Below, one piece after another: positions 10,424-18,484 of a DNA stretch of 64,000 nt (its first letter is position 1; each line of letters starts with the position of its first letter). The notes beneath the pieces are model-generated. The model searched no databases and had not been told where the DNA came from. It saw nothing but the letters and a program-made list of their open reading frames with translations. The translations under genes were made by a program, and so were the position numbers. Origin of the DNA: JABDIP01 sp965212545 (GTDB taxonomy: Bacteria; Pseudomonadota; Alphaproteobacteria; DSM-16000; Inquilinaceae); the NCBI GenBank assembly GCA_965212545.1, contig CBDBVB010000006.1, positions 62,001 to 126,000 on the forward strand. The letters run 5' to 3'.

Positions 10424-11173
10424 ATGAAGCGACGCTGGATCGTCCTTGCCGGGTTGTTCTGCGCGCTGCTGATCGCTCCGGTCCTGGCCGTGGAATCGCT
10501 CTATCGTCACGGCCTTTCCGCCTTGAGTGCGTTGCCCGAACCACCATCCGCGGACGGGCTATCGGAGACTCTCGTGCAAGTTACCTGGGCGGAGTTCGAA
10601 GGGCCGGGGCCGATCGCGGTGCGGCGTACGGGCCCACTGCGCTTCGCGACGGCCCTGGCATTGGGCAGTCGGCCGTATTACCGCGGCCGAAATGGGGTTG
10701 CACCGGGCTTCCGCCTCACCGCGTACTGCGCCAGGAGCGCCATCCATGACCAGGGCGGGGAGACGCACCGGGCGGGCAGGTTCCATCTCGGCGTCGCCGC
10801 TCTCTCGATCTGGCTTAGTCGCAACTGGTCGACCGAGGAAATCATCGCCTGCACCTTGAATGGCGGTTACTACGGTCAAGGTCGCATGGGCATCGAGGCG
10901 GCCGCGTCGGGGTATTTCGGGAGGCCGGCCGCGGACCTGGCGCATGACGAAGTTGCCCTGCTGATGGTCGCGTTGCGGGCTCCGTCGAGGTTCGAACCGC
11001 ACTGTAGCCCTTCGGCGCTGCGGGACGATATCGGCGAACTGCTATCGCTTCTGCAGTTGGAAGCCGCGAGAGACGAACGGAACCTGATGATTACCAGAAG
11101 GCTCTCCGACGAAGTCTGGTTCAATGGCCGAATCAGATGCGTCCGGCCGAGTGACATAGTCGGGCACGACTAA
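10424..11173 (+). CDS. GT51-like transglycosylase relative without the catalytic motif
   Basis: A 249-residue protein with an N-terminal membrane anchor (about residues 5-25). The middle (WSTEEIIACTLNGGYYGQG, then GIEAAASGYFGRPAADLAHDEVALLMVALRAPSRFEP) aligns well with the C-terminal half of a peptidoglycan glycosyltransferase; compare the PBP1A in this window (TKDEILGAYLNRVYMGAGTYG, YFGVPATDISLEQSAMLAGLLKAPSRYAP). The EDxxFxxHxG motif with the catalytic Glu and the GGSTITQQ motif are not visible. It may bind rather than polymerise lipid II, or be a decayed enzyme. Confidence 0.65.
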   Translation: MKRRWIVLAGLFCALLIAPVLAVESLYRHGLSALSALPEPPSADGLSETLVQVTWAEFEGPGPIAVRRTGPLRFATALALGSRPYYRGRNGVAPGFRLTAYCARSAIHDQGGETHRAGRFHLGVAALSIWLSRNWSTEEIIACTLNGGYYGQGRMGIEAAASGYFGRPAADLAHDEVALLMVALRAPSRFEPHCSPSALRDDIGELLSLLQLEAARDERNLMITRRLSDEVWFNGRIRCVRPSDIVGHD

Positions 11174-11592
11174 CCAAGGCAGACCTGCCGGTCTCCACGC
11201 AATTGCAGGTGCCGGCGCCTCCATATCGTGGCCAAGGTTGATGTCGTCACCCGGCGCGGTCTACCCTCTCGCCGGCATCATCGTCACCAACCCGTCGATA
11301 CCGGCAGATGCCCTGACGAATTGCGACACTGAGAGAGGTAGGCCACTTGGAGTGGTTATCCGGGTATTCTTCGGTGGAAGCATCCCTACACGCTTATTCA
11401 AGCAAAGGCGGAACGTAGAAAGACCGATGGAGCGTGCTCGGCGGGTACGAATACCTCCCGTTGACCTTGGTGAAGGGTATGTAATCCAGAGCGCAAGTCT
11501 CTGCTTTTTCCGCAGGCGCCAGTCGGCGGAATTAGTGAAATCCCGTCAATGCGGCGAGGCTTGGCTGAATCCAAAAGGGGGGTTAGTGGTCT
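11174..11592. other. Intergenic, no gene recognised
   Basis: Open frames here are short and of unlikely composition. The only structure seen is a five-base-pair hairpin at 11487-11503 (CAGAG, CTCTG) followed by CTTTTT, which could be a weak plus-strand terminator. The promoter of the following radical SAM gene probably lies here but no clear boxes were found. Confidence 0.4.
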
Positions 11593-13383
11593 ATGTCGGC
11601 ACGTCCGGAGCGCGGTTCGCGCGAGACCTTTAGGCTCTACCTCCTCAAGCCGTCGCACTATGACGATGATGGCTATGTCATCCAGTGGGTGCGCTCGGAG
11701 ATTCCCTCAAACACCATGGCGGCGATCAACGGGGTCGCACTTGACTGCATCGAACGGCGGGTGCTCGGCGATGACGTCGATATCGAGGTAACCGCCAGCG
11801 ACGAGACCAACACCCGGATCCAACCTCGGCAGATCGTCCGCACTATGGGGCAGACCGGCGGTCGGGGATTGGTCGCCCTGGTCGGCGTCCAGACCAACCA
11901 GTTTCCCCGGGCGGTGGACATCGCTCGACCACTGCGGGCCGCCGGGATCCAAGTCTGCATCGGGGGTTTTCACGTCAGCGGTTGCCTCGCAATGCTGCCC
12001 GAACTGCCGTCCGACATTCGCGAGGCCATGGACCTGGGCATCTCGATATTTGCCGGCGAGGTCGAAGGTCGTCTGGATGAGGTGTTGCTCGACGCCTACC
12101 GCAGCGAACTGAAGCCGCTCTACAATTACATGTCCGACCTGCCTGCAATGGAGGGCGCACCGACCCCGATCCTGCCGAGCTTCAACATCGAGCGAAACGT
12201 CAAGGCCCGGACCAGTTTCGACTCGGGCCGAGGCTGTCCGTTCCAGTGCAGCTTTTGCACGATCATCAACGTGCAGGGCCGCAAGTCGCGCTACCGGACC
12301 GCCGACGAAATCGAGAAGATTCTGCGCGAGAACCTGGCCCAAGGCATCAAGTCCTTCTTCATCACCGACGATAACTTCGCCCGGAACAGGAATTGGGAGG
12401 CGATCTTCGACCGCATCATCGAGTTCCGCGAACGCGAAGGCGTGAAGCTGAAGCTGATCATTCAGGTCGACACCCTTTGCCACAAGATCCCAAAATTCTT
12501 GGAAAAGGCCGGGCGCGCCGGAGTCAATCGGGTCTTTATCGGGCTCGAGAACATCAACCCGGACAACCTGATCGCGGCAAAGAAGCGGCAGAACCGGATC
12601 ACCGAGTACCGCAGGATGCTGCAGGGCTGGAAAGCGATCGGGGCGGTCACCTATTGCGGCTACATCGTGGGCTTTCCCGCGGACACGCCCGAGCGCATCA
12701 TTCGCGACATCGAGATCATGAAGCGCGAGCTTCCGGTCGACCTGGTAGAGTTTTTCTGCCTGACCCCACTGCCCGGCTCCGAGGACCACAAGGTCCTGGA
12801 CGCCAAGGGGGTCTGGATGGACCCGGATATGAACAACTATGACCTGGAACACGTCTGCACCGGCCATCCGCTGATGTCGGCCCGGGAGTGGCGGGACATC
12901 TACCACCGCGCCTGGGATGCCTTCTACACGCCCGAGCACATCGAGACGCTGATGCGTCGGGCCGTGGCGAGCGGCATGAAATCGAGCAAGATCATGAAGT
13001 TGGCCTTGGGGTTTTATGGCTGCCAGGCCTTCGAGGGCGTTCACCCGCTACAGGGAGGCCGCTTCCGCCGCAAGTATCGTCGGGACCGGCGACCAGGCAT
13101 GCTGATCGAGAGCCCCTTCGTCTTCTATCCGCGTTACCTTTGGGAGATCGTCAGGAAGTACAGCCTCTTCATGGCCTATTACCTGAAGCTTTCCCGCGCC
13201 CGGGCGCGAGTCGAACGTGACCCTGGCAAGTACGACTACACCGATCTGGCATTGACCCCGCCGGACGAAGGTGAGCTCGACGCACTCGACATCTTCACCG
13301 CTACGGAATCCGGCCAGGCTGCCGTCGAAAGAATGCGCCGGCAACATGCTCCCGGCCGCCCCAAGGTCGCGGCCGCCGAGTAA
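11593..13383 (+). CDS. B12-binding-type radical SAM protein
   Basis: A 596-residue protein. The N-terminal part (about 1-200) has the Rossmann-like layout of cobalamin-binding domains (VALVGVQTNQFPRAVDIARPLRAAGIQVCIGG), though the DxHxxG ligand motif is not evident. The radical SAM cluster motif is C215-x3-C219-x2-C222 in SGRGCPFQCSFC. Later segments (IGLENINPDN, GYIVGFPADTPE, PLPGSEDHK) are typical of this superfamily. A long C-terminal region of about 200 residues is unassigned. Enzymes of this class perform methylations and rearrangements in cofactor, lipid or pigment synthesis; nothing adjacent indicates the substrate. Confidence 0.85.
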   Translation: MSARPERGSRETFRLYLLKPSHYDDDGYVIQWVRSEIPSNTMAAINGVALDCIERRVLGDDVDIEVTASDETNTRIQPRQIVRTMGQTGGRGLVALVGVQTNQFPRAVDIARPLRAAGIQVCIGGFHVSGCLAMLPELPSDIREAMDLGISIFAGEVEGRLDEVLLDAYRSELKPLYNYMSDLPAMEGAPTPILPSFNIERNVKARTSFDSGRGCPFQCSFCTIINVQGRKSRYRTADEIEKILRENLAQGIKSFFITDDNFARNRNWEAIFDRIIEFREREGVKLKLIIQVDTLCHKIPKFLEKAGRAGVNRVFIGLENINPDNLIAAKKRQNRITEYRRMLQGWKAIGAVTYCGYIVGFPADTPERIIRDIEIMKRELPVDLVEFFCLTPLPGSEDHKVLDAKGVWMDPDMNNYDLEHVCTGHPLMSAREWRDIYHRAWDAFYTPEHIETLMRRAVASGMKSSKIMKLALGFYGCQAFEGVHPLQGGRFRRKYRRDRRPGMLIESPFVFYPRYLWEIVRKYSLFMAYYLKLSRARARVERDPGKYDYTDLALTPPDEGELDALDIFTATESGQAAVERMRRQHAPGRPKVAAAE

Positions 13384-13883
13384 TCGTCACGCTCGGCCGC
13401 CCGGAACGAACTCTGTGTTGCTTAAGCAGTTCCTACGAGAAGAAGGACGAGCCGCGGTCGGTTGATCAGGTGTCGCCGGCTTTGTCAGTGAGGTATCCTG
13501 CAGAGGCAACCAGTCGCTCTCGACTGGCGTGACTTGCTCCCCACGTTGCGACGTCATTTGACGCTCTATGAACCATTCCAATCAGTCGAAAACGGCGGCT
13601 TGAGGCCAGCGGGCGGAATCTGCTGCGATTGCCGGATCATCTGGAACTCACGCCAAAGCGGAACTGTGGTACGCCCTGATCGAGCAGCGCTCACCAGCAT
13701 CATTCCTGGCTGAATACCGCATCGTACCTCTTTGGCCTCGTTACACCGACGACCTGCGATGGCTGAGACGGCGTTCTGACGCCCGATTGCGCATTCGAGC
13801 TCACCGAGATAAGGCCTTTGAGCGACCCTGGCGCCAACCCGTTATCCGCTTTACACTGATCTCTCCACCCCTTTCGGGCTTTC
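13384..13883. other. Intergenic, possibly decayed sequence
   Basis: About 500 bases without a convincing gene. Short frames on both strands look like chance. Composition is slightly less GC-rich than the flanks, and fragments in different frames read like protein, so it may be remnants of a lost gene; no family could be named. Confidence 0.35.
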
Positions 13884-14825
13884 ATGAAACCGATTTCTGC
13901 TTCCGCCGCGACCCTGTCGGCACCGGCTCAGGGCGCGCTTTGGATGGCCTGTGCCGCCGTGTGCTTCTCCGGCATGATCGTGCTGATCCGGCTGGCGACC
14001 GAATTGCTGCATCCGTTCCAGGTGGCGTTCTTCCGCAATGCGTTCGGGCTGGCCTTCATGTTGCCCTGGATCCTGCATGCCGGAATCGGTGGCCTGCGCA
14101 CAAGGCGCATCGGCACCTACGCCTGGCGCGCCGCTGTCGGGCTGGTCGCCATGCTGTGCTGGTTCATGGGGTTGTCGTTGATGCCGATGGCCGAGGCGGT
14201 GTCGCTCAGCTTCACCTCGCCGCTGTTCGCCACAATGGGGGCCGCCCTGTTCCTCGGCGAGGTCGTGCGCGCCCGGCGCTGGAGCGCGACGGCGGTCGGC
14301 TTTCTCGGCGTGCTGGTGATCGTCCGGCCGGGGCTGGAGACGGTGACGCCGGCCGCCATGCTGGTGCTGCTGTCGGCGCTTGCCGGGGCGATCTCCGCGT
14401 TGCTGATCAAATCGCTGTCGCGCACCGAGTCGAGCCGGGCGATGGTCGCCTATATGACCCTGTTCCTGACCCCGCTGTCGCTGGTGCCGGCGCTGTTCGT
14501 CTGGCAGACCCCTAGCCTGGCGGTGCTCGGTTTCATGGTTCTGGTCGGCGGGCTGGCCACCGTCGCGCATCTCTGCTTCAGCCACGCCATGCACCTGGCA
14601 GATGCGTCGGCGGTGATCCCGCTGGACTATCTCAGGCTGCCCCTGGTGGCGCTGATCGGGTGGCTGCTGTTCGGCGAGGGCATGGATGGCTGGAGCTGGC
14701 TGGGTGCTGCGATCATCATCGGCGCCACCCTGTACATCGCCCGCCGTGAGGCCGTCGTCGCCCGTGAGCGCCGGCCGCACGATCCGGCCCCGGTTGCCAC
14801 CGGCGCGGCGCGGGAGAAGCTGTGA
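13884..14825 (+). CDS. EamA/DMT-family transporter
   Basis: A 313-residue membrane protein with about ten hydrophobic helices arranged as two EamA repeats. Typical elements are AAVCFSGMIVLIRLATELLHPFQVAFFRNAFG, LGEVVRARRWSATAVGFLGVLVIVRPG and the second-half DYLRLPLVALIGWLLFGE. Members export metabolites or amino acids. It overlaps the next gene, a close paralogue, by four bases. Confidence 0.88.
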   Translation: MKPISASAATLSAPAQGALWMACAAVCFSGMIVLIRLATELLHPFQVAFFRNAFGLAFMLPWILHAGIGGLRTRRIGTYAWRAAVGLVAMLCWFMGLSLMPMAEAVSLSFTSPLFATMGAALFLGEVVRARRWSATAVGFLGVLVIVRPGLETVTPAAMLVLLSALAGAISALLIKSLSRTESSRAMVAYMTLFLTPLSLVPALFVWQTPSLAVLGFMVLVGGLATVAHLCFSHAMHLADASAVIPLDYLRLPLVALIGWLLFGEGMDGWSWLGAAIIIGATLYIARREAVVARERRPHDPAPVATGAAREKL

Positions 14826-15739
14826 CCGCCGCAGCGCTGCGGAAGCGCTGGATGACGCTGCCGGCCAACACCCGCGGCGGCGTCTGGGTGCTGCTGGCGG
14901 CGGTCGGGTTCTCGATCACCGCGGTGCTGGCGAAGTCACTCGGCGAGAGCCTGCACAGCTTCCAGATCGCGTTCTTCCGCAGTGTCGTCGGGCTGGCGGT
15001 CCTGCTGCCGTTGGCGGTGCGGGCCGGGCCCACGGTGCTGCGAACGCCGGTGCCGGGGCTGCATCTCGCCCGGGCGCTGGCTGGTGCCACGGCGATGATG
15101 TGCGGCTTCTACGCGCTGACCCATCTGCCGCTGGCCACCGCGACGGCGATCACCTTCAGCCGGCCGTTTTTCCTGATTGTGCTGGCGGTGCTGTTTCTGG
15201 GCGAGCCGGTTCGCTGGCGGCGCTGGTCGGCAACGGCGGTCGGTTTCGCCGGCGTGCTGGTGATGCTGCGGCCGGGTGCCGGAGACTTCGACCCGGCGAT
15301 GCTGGTCGCCATCGGTCAGGCCTTCGCCGCCGCGACGGTCGTCGTGTTCCTGAAGCGCATGCCGCCAGGGGAGAAGCACCTGACAGTGCTGTTCTACACC
15401 GCCGCCTACACTACGGTATTCACGTTGGGGCCGGCGCTCTGGGTCTGGCGCGACGTCACCGGGCCGGTGCTGGTGACCGCGATCCTGCTGGGTGTGATCG
15501 GCGTGACCTCCCAGGCCGCCATCGTTCGCGCCTACCGGATCGCCGAGGCCACGGCGGTCGCGCCCTTCGACTATGCCAGGCTGCTGTTCGCAACCGCATT
15601 CGGCATCGTGCTGTTCGCCGAATTCCCGGATGTCTGGACCATGGTCGGCGCCGGCATCATCGTCGCCAGTACGGTCTATATCGCTCGCCGAGAGGCCAAG
15701 CTGGGCGCGCCGCCGAAAACCGCGCCGGCGCCGGATTGA
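14822..15739 (+). CDS. EamA/DMT-family transporter, tandem paralogue
   Basis: A 305-residue protein with the same ten-helix, two-repeat architecture as its upstream neighbour and long shared stretches (SFQIAFFRS, RRWSATAVGFAGVLVMLRPG). The start is a GTG at 14822 that overlaps the upstream TGA (GTGA), so the two are probably co-translated. Both may act as separate exporters or as a pair. Confidence 0.88.
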   Translation: MTAAALRKRWMTLPANTRGGVWVLLAAVGFSITAVLAKSLGESLHSFQIAFFRSVVGLAVLLPLAVRAGPTVLRTPVPGLHLARALAGATAMMCGFYALTHLPLATATAITFSRPFFLIVLAVLFLGEPVRWRRWSATAVGFAGVLVMLRPGAGDFDPAMLVAIGQAFAAATVVVFLKRMPPGEKHLTVLFYTAAYTTVFTLGPALWVWRDVTGPVLVTAILLGVIGVTSQAAIVRAYRIAEATAVAPFDYARLLFATAFGIVLFAEFPDVWTMVGAGIIVASTVYIARREAKLGAPPKTAPAPD

Positions 15740-15754
15740 GACTTGGCGGCGCAC

Positions 15755-16216
15755 TCACCGGCCGAGCCCGGCGACGGCCAACAATGACAATCCGAACGCC
15801 ACCATCGCAAGGGCGGTCAGAGGCCCGCGCAAGCTGCCATACCAGGCGGGCGCACGGCCGGCCTGGACCGCATTGCGATCATAGAAATACAGCACGCCGA
15901 ACAGGGCGATGAACAGCGCGAGTGCGAAGGTCTGGAGCGCGCTCAACAGGCCGACGATCGCCCACCCGGCGAGCCCGGGCAGGACGCTGACAAACAGCCT
16001 GGAACCGGGCGGTTCCGGCACCGCCATGGCCAGTCCCCAATGCACCGCCCCGAGAAAGCTCGCGATGACCGCGCCATAGACCAGCTGCGCTTGCACCAGA
16101 AGGCTGACCAGGAGGAGATCATCGGACAGGAGCGCCCCGACCGCCGTTGCATAGAACGGGATCAAGCCGGCAAATCCCAGATATCGCGCGACGCGCCGTC
16201 CGTCCATTGCAGCCAT
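15755..16216 (-). CDS. DUF3429 membrane protein
   Basis: A 153-residue protein with about five hydrophobic helices. GLIPFYATAVGALL, ASFLGAVHWGLAM and LYFYDRNAVQAG are characteristic of the DUF3429 family, whose function is unknown. It lies tail-to-tail with the DMT pair. The start could also be the ATG four codons later. Confidence 0.75.
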   Translation of the reverse strand: MAAMDGRRVARYLGFAGLIPFYATAVGALLSDDLLLVSLLVQAQLVYGAVIASFLGAVHWGLAMAVPEPPGSRLFVSVLPGLAGWAIVGLLSALQTFALALFIALFGVLYFYDRNAVQAGRAPAWYGSLRGPLTALAMVAFGLSLLAVAGLGR

Positions 16217-16324
16217 CGATCACGGCATAGGGCAAAGCTCCGACCACGGCAATAGCGGCCGGTCGCCAAGCCAGGTGCGATCTGCTATCCACCGGCGTCA
16301 CGCGTGCAAGGGAGGAATTCGGAC

Positions 16325-17089
16325 ATGGATGTTGCGGGTCAGGCGGCAATCGTCACCGGCGGTGGATCGGGCATGGGGGCGGCGGCCGGCCGGGCGCTGG
16401 CGGCGGCCGGCGCCAAGGTGGCGCTGCTGGACGTAAATCTGGAGGCCGCCGAGGCGGTCGCGGCGGAAATCGGCGGCACGGCCTTCGCCTGCGACGTGTC
16501 CGATGGCGGCGCGGCCGAGCAGGCGGTGGCCGGCGCCCGCGAGGCCCATGGCCCGGCCCGCATCGCGGTCAACTGCGCCGGCGTCGCCACCGGCGGACTG
16601 GTGGTCGGCCGCGGCGGCCCGCACGATCTGGACGCCTTCCGCCGCACCATCGAGATCAACCTGATCGGCAGCTTCAACATCATGCGCCTGGCCGCCGCCG
16701 ACATGGTCCCTCTGGAACCGCTGGAGGATGGCGAGCGCGGGCTGGTCGTCAGCACCGCCTCCGTCGCCGCCTATGAGGGGCAGATCGGCCAGGCCGCCTA
16801 CAGCGCCTCGAAGGGCGGCATCGTGGCCATGACCCTGCCGGCGGCGCGGGAGCTGGCGCGCCATGGCATAAGGGTGATGGCCGTGGCACCGGGGCTGATC
16901 GCCACGCCGATGATGACCGGCCTGCCGGAGAACGTGCAGGAGAGCCTGGTCGCCACCACGCTTTATCCCAAGCGCCTGGGCCTCGCCGAGGAATATGCCG
17001 AGTTGGTCATGCACATCGCCGCCAACCGGATGCTGAACGGCGAAGTCATGATCCGCCTGGACGGCGCGGTCCGCTTGGCGCCGAAATAG
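16325..17089 (+). CDS. Short-chain dehydrogenase, 3-hydroxyacyl-CoA dehydrogenase type II-like
   Basis: A 254-residue SDR enzyme. The NAD-binding motif is TGGGSGMG near residue 12, followed by D-V-N at the end of beta-2, which favours NAD. NCAG, S in STASVAAYEG, and Y-SASK complete the catalytic set. VMAVAPGLIATPMM and the C-terminus LDGAVRLAPK resemble HSD17B10-type enzymes of branched-chain amino acid and fatty acid breakdown. GGAGG nine bases upstream supports the ATG at 16325 over one 21 bases earlier. No other beta-oxidation gene is adjacent. Confidence 0.85.
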   Translation: MDVAGQAAIVTGGGSGMGAAAGRALAAAGAKVALLDVNLEAAEAVAAEIGGTAFACDVSDGGAAEQAVAGAREAHGPARIAVNCAGVATGGLVVGRGGPHDLDAFRRTIEINLIGSFNIMRLAAADMVPLEPLEDGERGLVVSTASVAAYEGQIGQAAYSASKGGIVAMTLPAARELARHGIRVMAVAPGLIATPMMTGLPENVQESLVATTLYPKRLGLAEEYAELVMHIAANRMLNGEVMIRLDGAVRLAPK

Positions 17090-17121
17090 CCCGTCAGAAT
17101 AACGTTCCGGCGGCCCGGTCT

Positions 17122-17409
17122 TCAGGCCACCGAATCCATGAATTTGGCCAGCCTGACATCCTTCTCGGACAGGCCGTCGACATCGTGGGTGGCAAGGGTG
17201 ACCTCGACCCGGTTGTAGACGTTGAACCATTCCGGATGGTGGTTCATCTGTTCGGCCTTCAGCGCGGCCCGGCTCATGAAGGCCCAGGCCCGGTTGAAGT
17301 CCTTGAACGCGAAACGCTTCTCGATCGCGTCCCGGCCGTCCACCAATTGCCATCCATCCAGCTCGGCCAGGGCCGCGGCGCGGGCCTCGTCGGTGAGCTT
17401 CTCCACCAT
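17122..17409 (-). CDS. phhB: 4a-hydroxytetrahydrobiopterin dehydratase
   Basis: A 95-residue pterin-4a-carbinolamine dehydratase that recycles the pterin cofactor of aromatic amino acid hydroxylases. AEQMNHHPEWFNVYNRVEVTLATHD holds the conserved HHPxW active-site region. The length matches the family when the ATG at 17409 is used, and GAGAGGAG lies nine bases upstream; an earlier ATG would add eleven polar residues. No phenylalanine hydroxylase gene is in the window. Confidence 0.92.
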   Translation of the reverse strand: MVEKLTDEARAAALAELDGWQLVDGRDAIEKRFAFKDFNRAWAFMSRAALKAEQMNHHPEWFNVYNRVEVTLATHDVDGLSEKDVRLAKFMDSVA

Positions 17410-17491
17410 GTCCCGAATCTCCTCTCGGTCTCGTTGGCGCACTGGAGAACCGAAGTGGCCACCGCGTCAACAGGTCAATAAGATCAGCGTC

Positions 17492-17893
17492 ATGGCAAGA
17501 TTCTCCAACGCGCCCGGCCTGGACGATTTTATCGCCATGGCCGACAGCGCCTTCGCACGGATCCCCAAGCGGCTGCGCGCCATGGTCGACGGGGTGGCGA
17601 TCCGGGTCGAGGATTTCCCCGACGAGGACACGATGCGGGAGATGGCGCTGGAGAGCCCGTTCGACCTGCTCGGCCTTTATGTCGGCATCCCATTCGGCGA
17701 GAAGAGCGTCACCCAGTCGGCGCTGCACCCGGATTTGATCTTTCTCTTCCGCCGGCCGATCCTGGATTACTGGTGCGAGACCGGCGAGGATCTCGAGCAC
17801 ATCGTCCGCCATGTGCTGATCCACGAGATCGGCCACCATTTCGGTTTTTCCGACGATGACATGGAAGCGCTGGAACAGGAGACCGGCGGCTGA
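17492..17893 (+). CDS. Small zincin metallopeptidase family protein
   Basis: A 133-residue protein of the zincin_1 type (PF06262). VRHVLIHEIGHHFGFSDDDM supplies HExxHxxG with nearby Asp residues. The rest (LLGLYVGIPFGEKS, PDLIFLFRRPILD) is typical of these compact cytoplasmic proteins of unknown substrate. It is divergent from phhB. The ribosome-binding site is weak, so the start is moderately sure. Confidence 0.85.
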   Translation: MARFSNAPGLDDFIAMADSAFARIPKRLRAMVDGVAIRVEDFPDEDTMREMALESPFDLLGLYVGIPFGEKSVTQSALHPDLIFLFRRPILDYWCETGEDLEHIVRHVLIHEIGHHFGFSDDDMEALEQETGG

Positions 17894-17927
17894 GCCTCGA
17901 TCCTGCGAACGACACCGGATATCAGCC

Positions 17928-18389
17928 CTATTCGAACACCTCGACGAAATCGCCCTCGGATGAGCCCGGGGCTGCGCCAAACCGGTTCATTCCCCGGGTT
18001 CCCGGCAGAAAGCCGCATTCGATGAATATCCAGGGCACGCCGATAACGGGAAGGAACACGATCAACGACCACCAGCCGGATTTGTCGCGATCGTGCCATC
18101 GCCTGGCGGTAACGGCGTAGGTGGACCAGGTGAAGCCCACATTCAGCATCAGGAATAGCGCAAGAAAGAGGTTTGATTCGTCCGGATCCAGGGATTGAAG
18201 CGCGATATCTGGATCTACTCCGGCCTCGACCAGTTCGACGACAGGCCCCAAATAGGCCATCGCGAGACTGATCAAGGTCACCCAGGCCAGCACGATCATG
18301 CCGATGTGATAGCCCCAGAACGGCAGCCGACGCATCCTGCCCTTGGGAGAAAACATGAAATCGATCCCGGAGAACAAAACGTTCAGCAT
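17928..18389 (-). CDS. DUF805 membrane protein (copy 1)
   Basis: A 153-residue protein with four hydrophobic helices and the DUF805 signature ARRWHDRDKSGWW before the last helix. The ending (IFIECGFLPGTRGMNRFGAAP) is shared with two further DUF805 proteins within 4 kb. The family (YhaH/YhaI) has no settled function. A GTG one codon upstream of the ATG at 18389 is an alternative start. Confidence 0.85.
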   Translation of the reverse strand: MLNVLFSGIDFMFSPKGRMRRLPFWGYHIGMIVLAWVTLISLAMAYLGPVVELVEAGVDPDIALQSLDPDESNLFLALFLMLNVGFTWSTYAVTARRWHDRDKSGWWSLIVFLPVIGVPWIFIECGFLPGTRGMNRFGAAPGSSEGDFVEVFE

Positions 18390-18484
18390 CACCCCGTACC
18401 GCCGCGTCAGTTCATGGCGGACGAAGTTGTAGATTCATGCGATTAATGATCGGTTATTGATGCAAGTCTGATTGCCGGAGGTCG

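Noticed and set aside
11238..11633. A 131-codon plus-strand frame before the radical SAM gene
   Set aside because: Overlaps the start of the radical SAM gene in another frame, with unlikely composition and no motif.
13387..13581. A short minus-strand frame in the 13.4-13.9 kb gap
   Set aside because: Nothing resembling a conserved protein; probably chance or decayed sequence.
16298..17980. A 560-codon minus-strand frame
   Set aside because: Antisense to the SDR and zincin genes, without family motifs; phhB occupies part of it in another frame.
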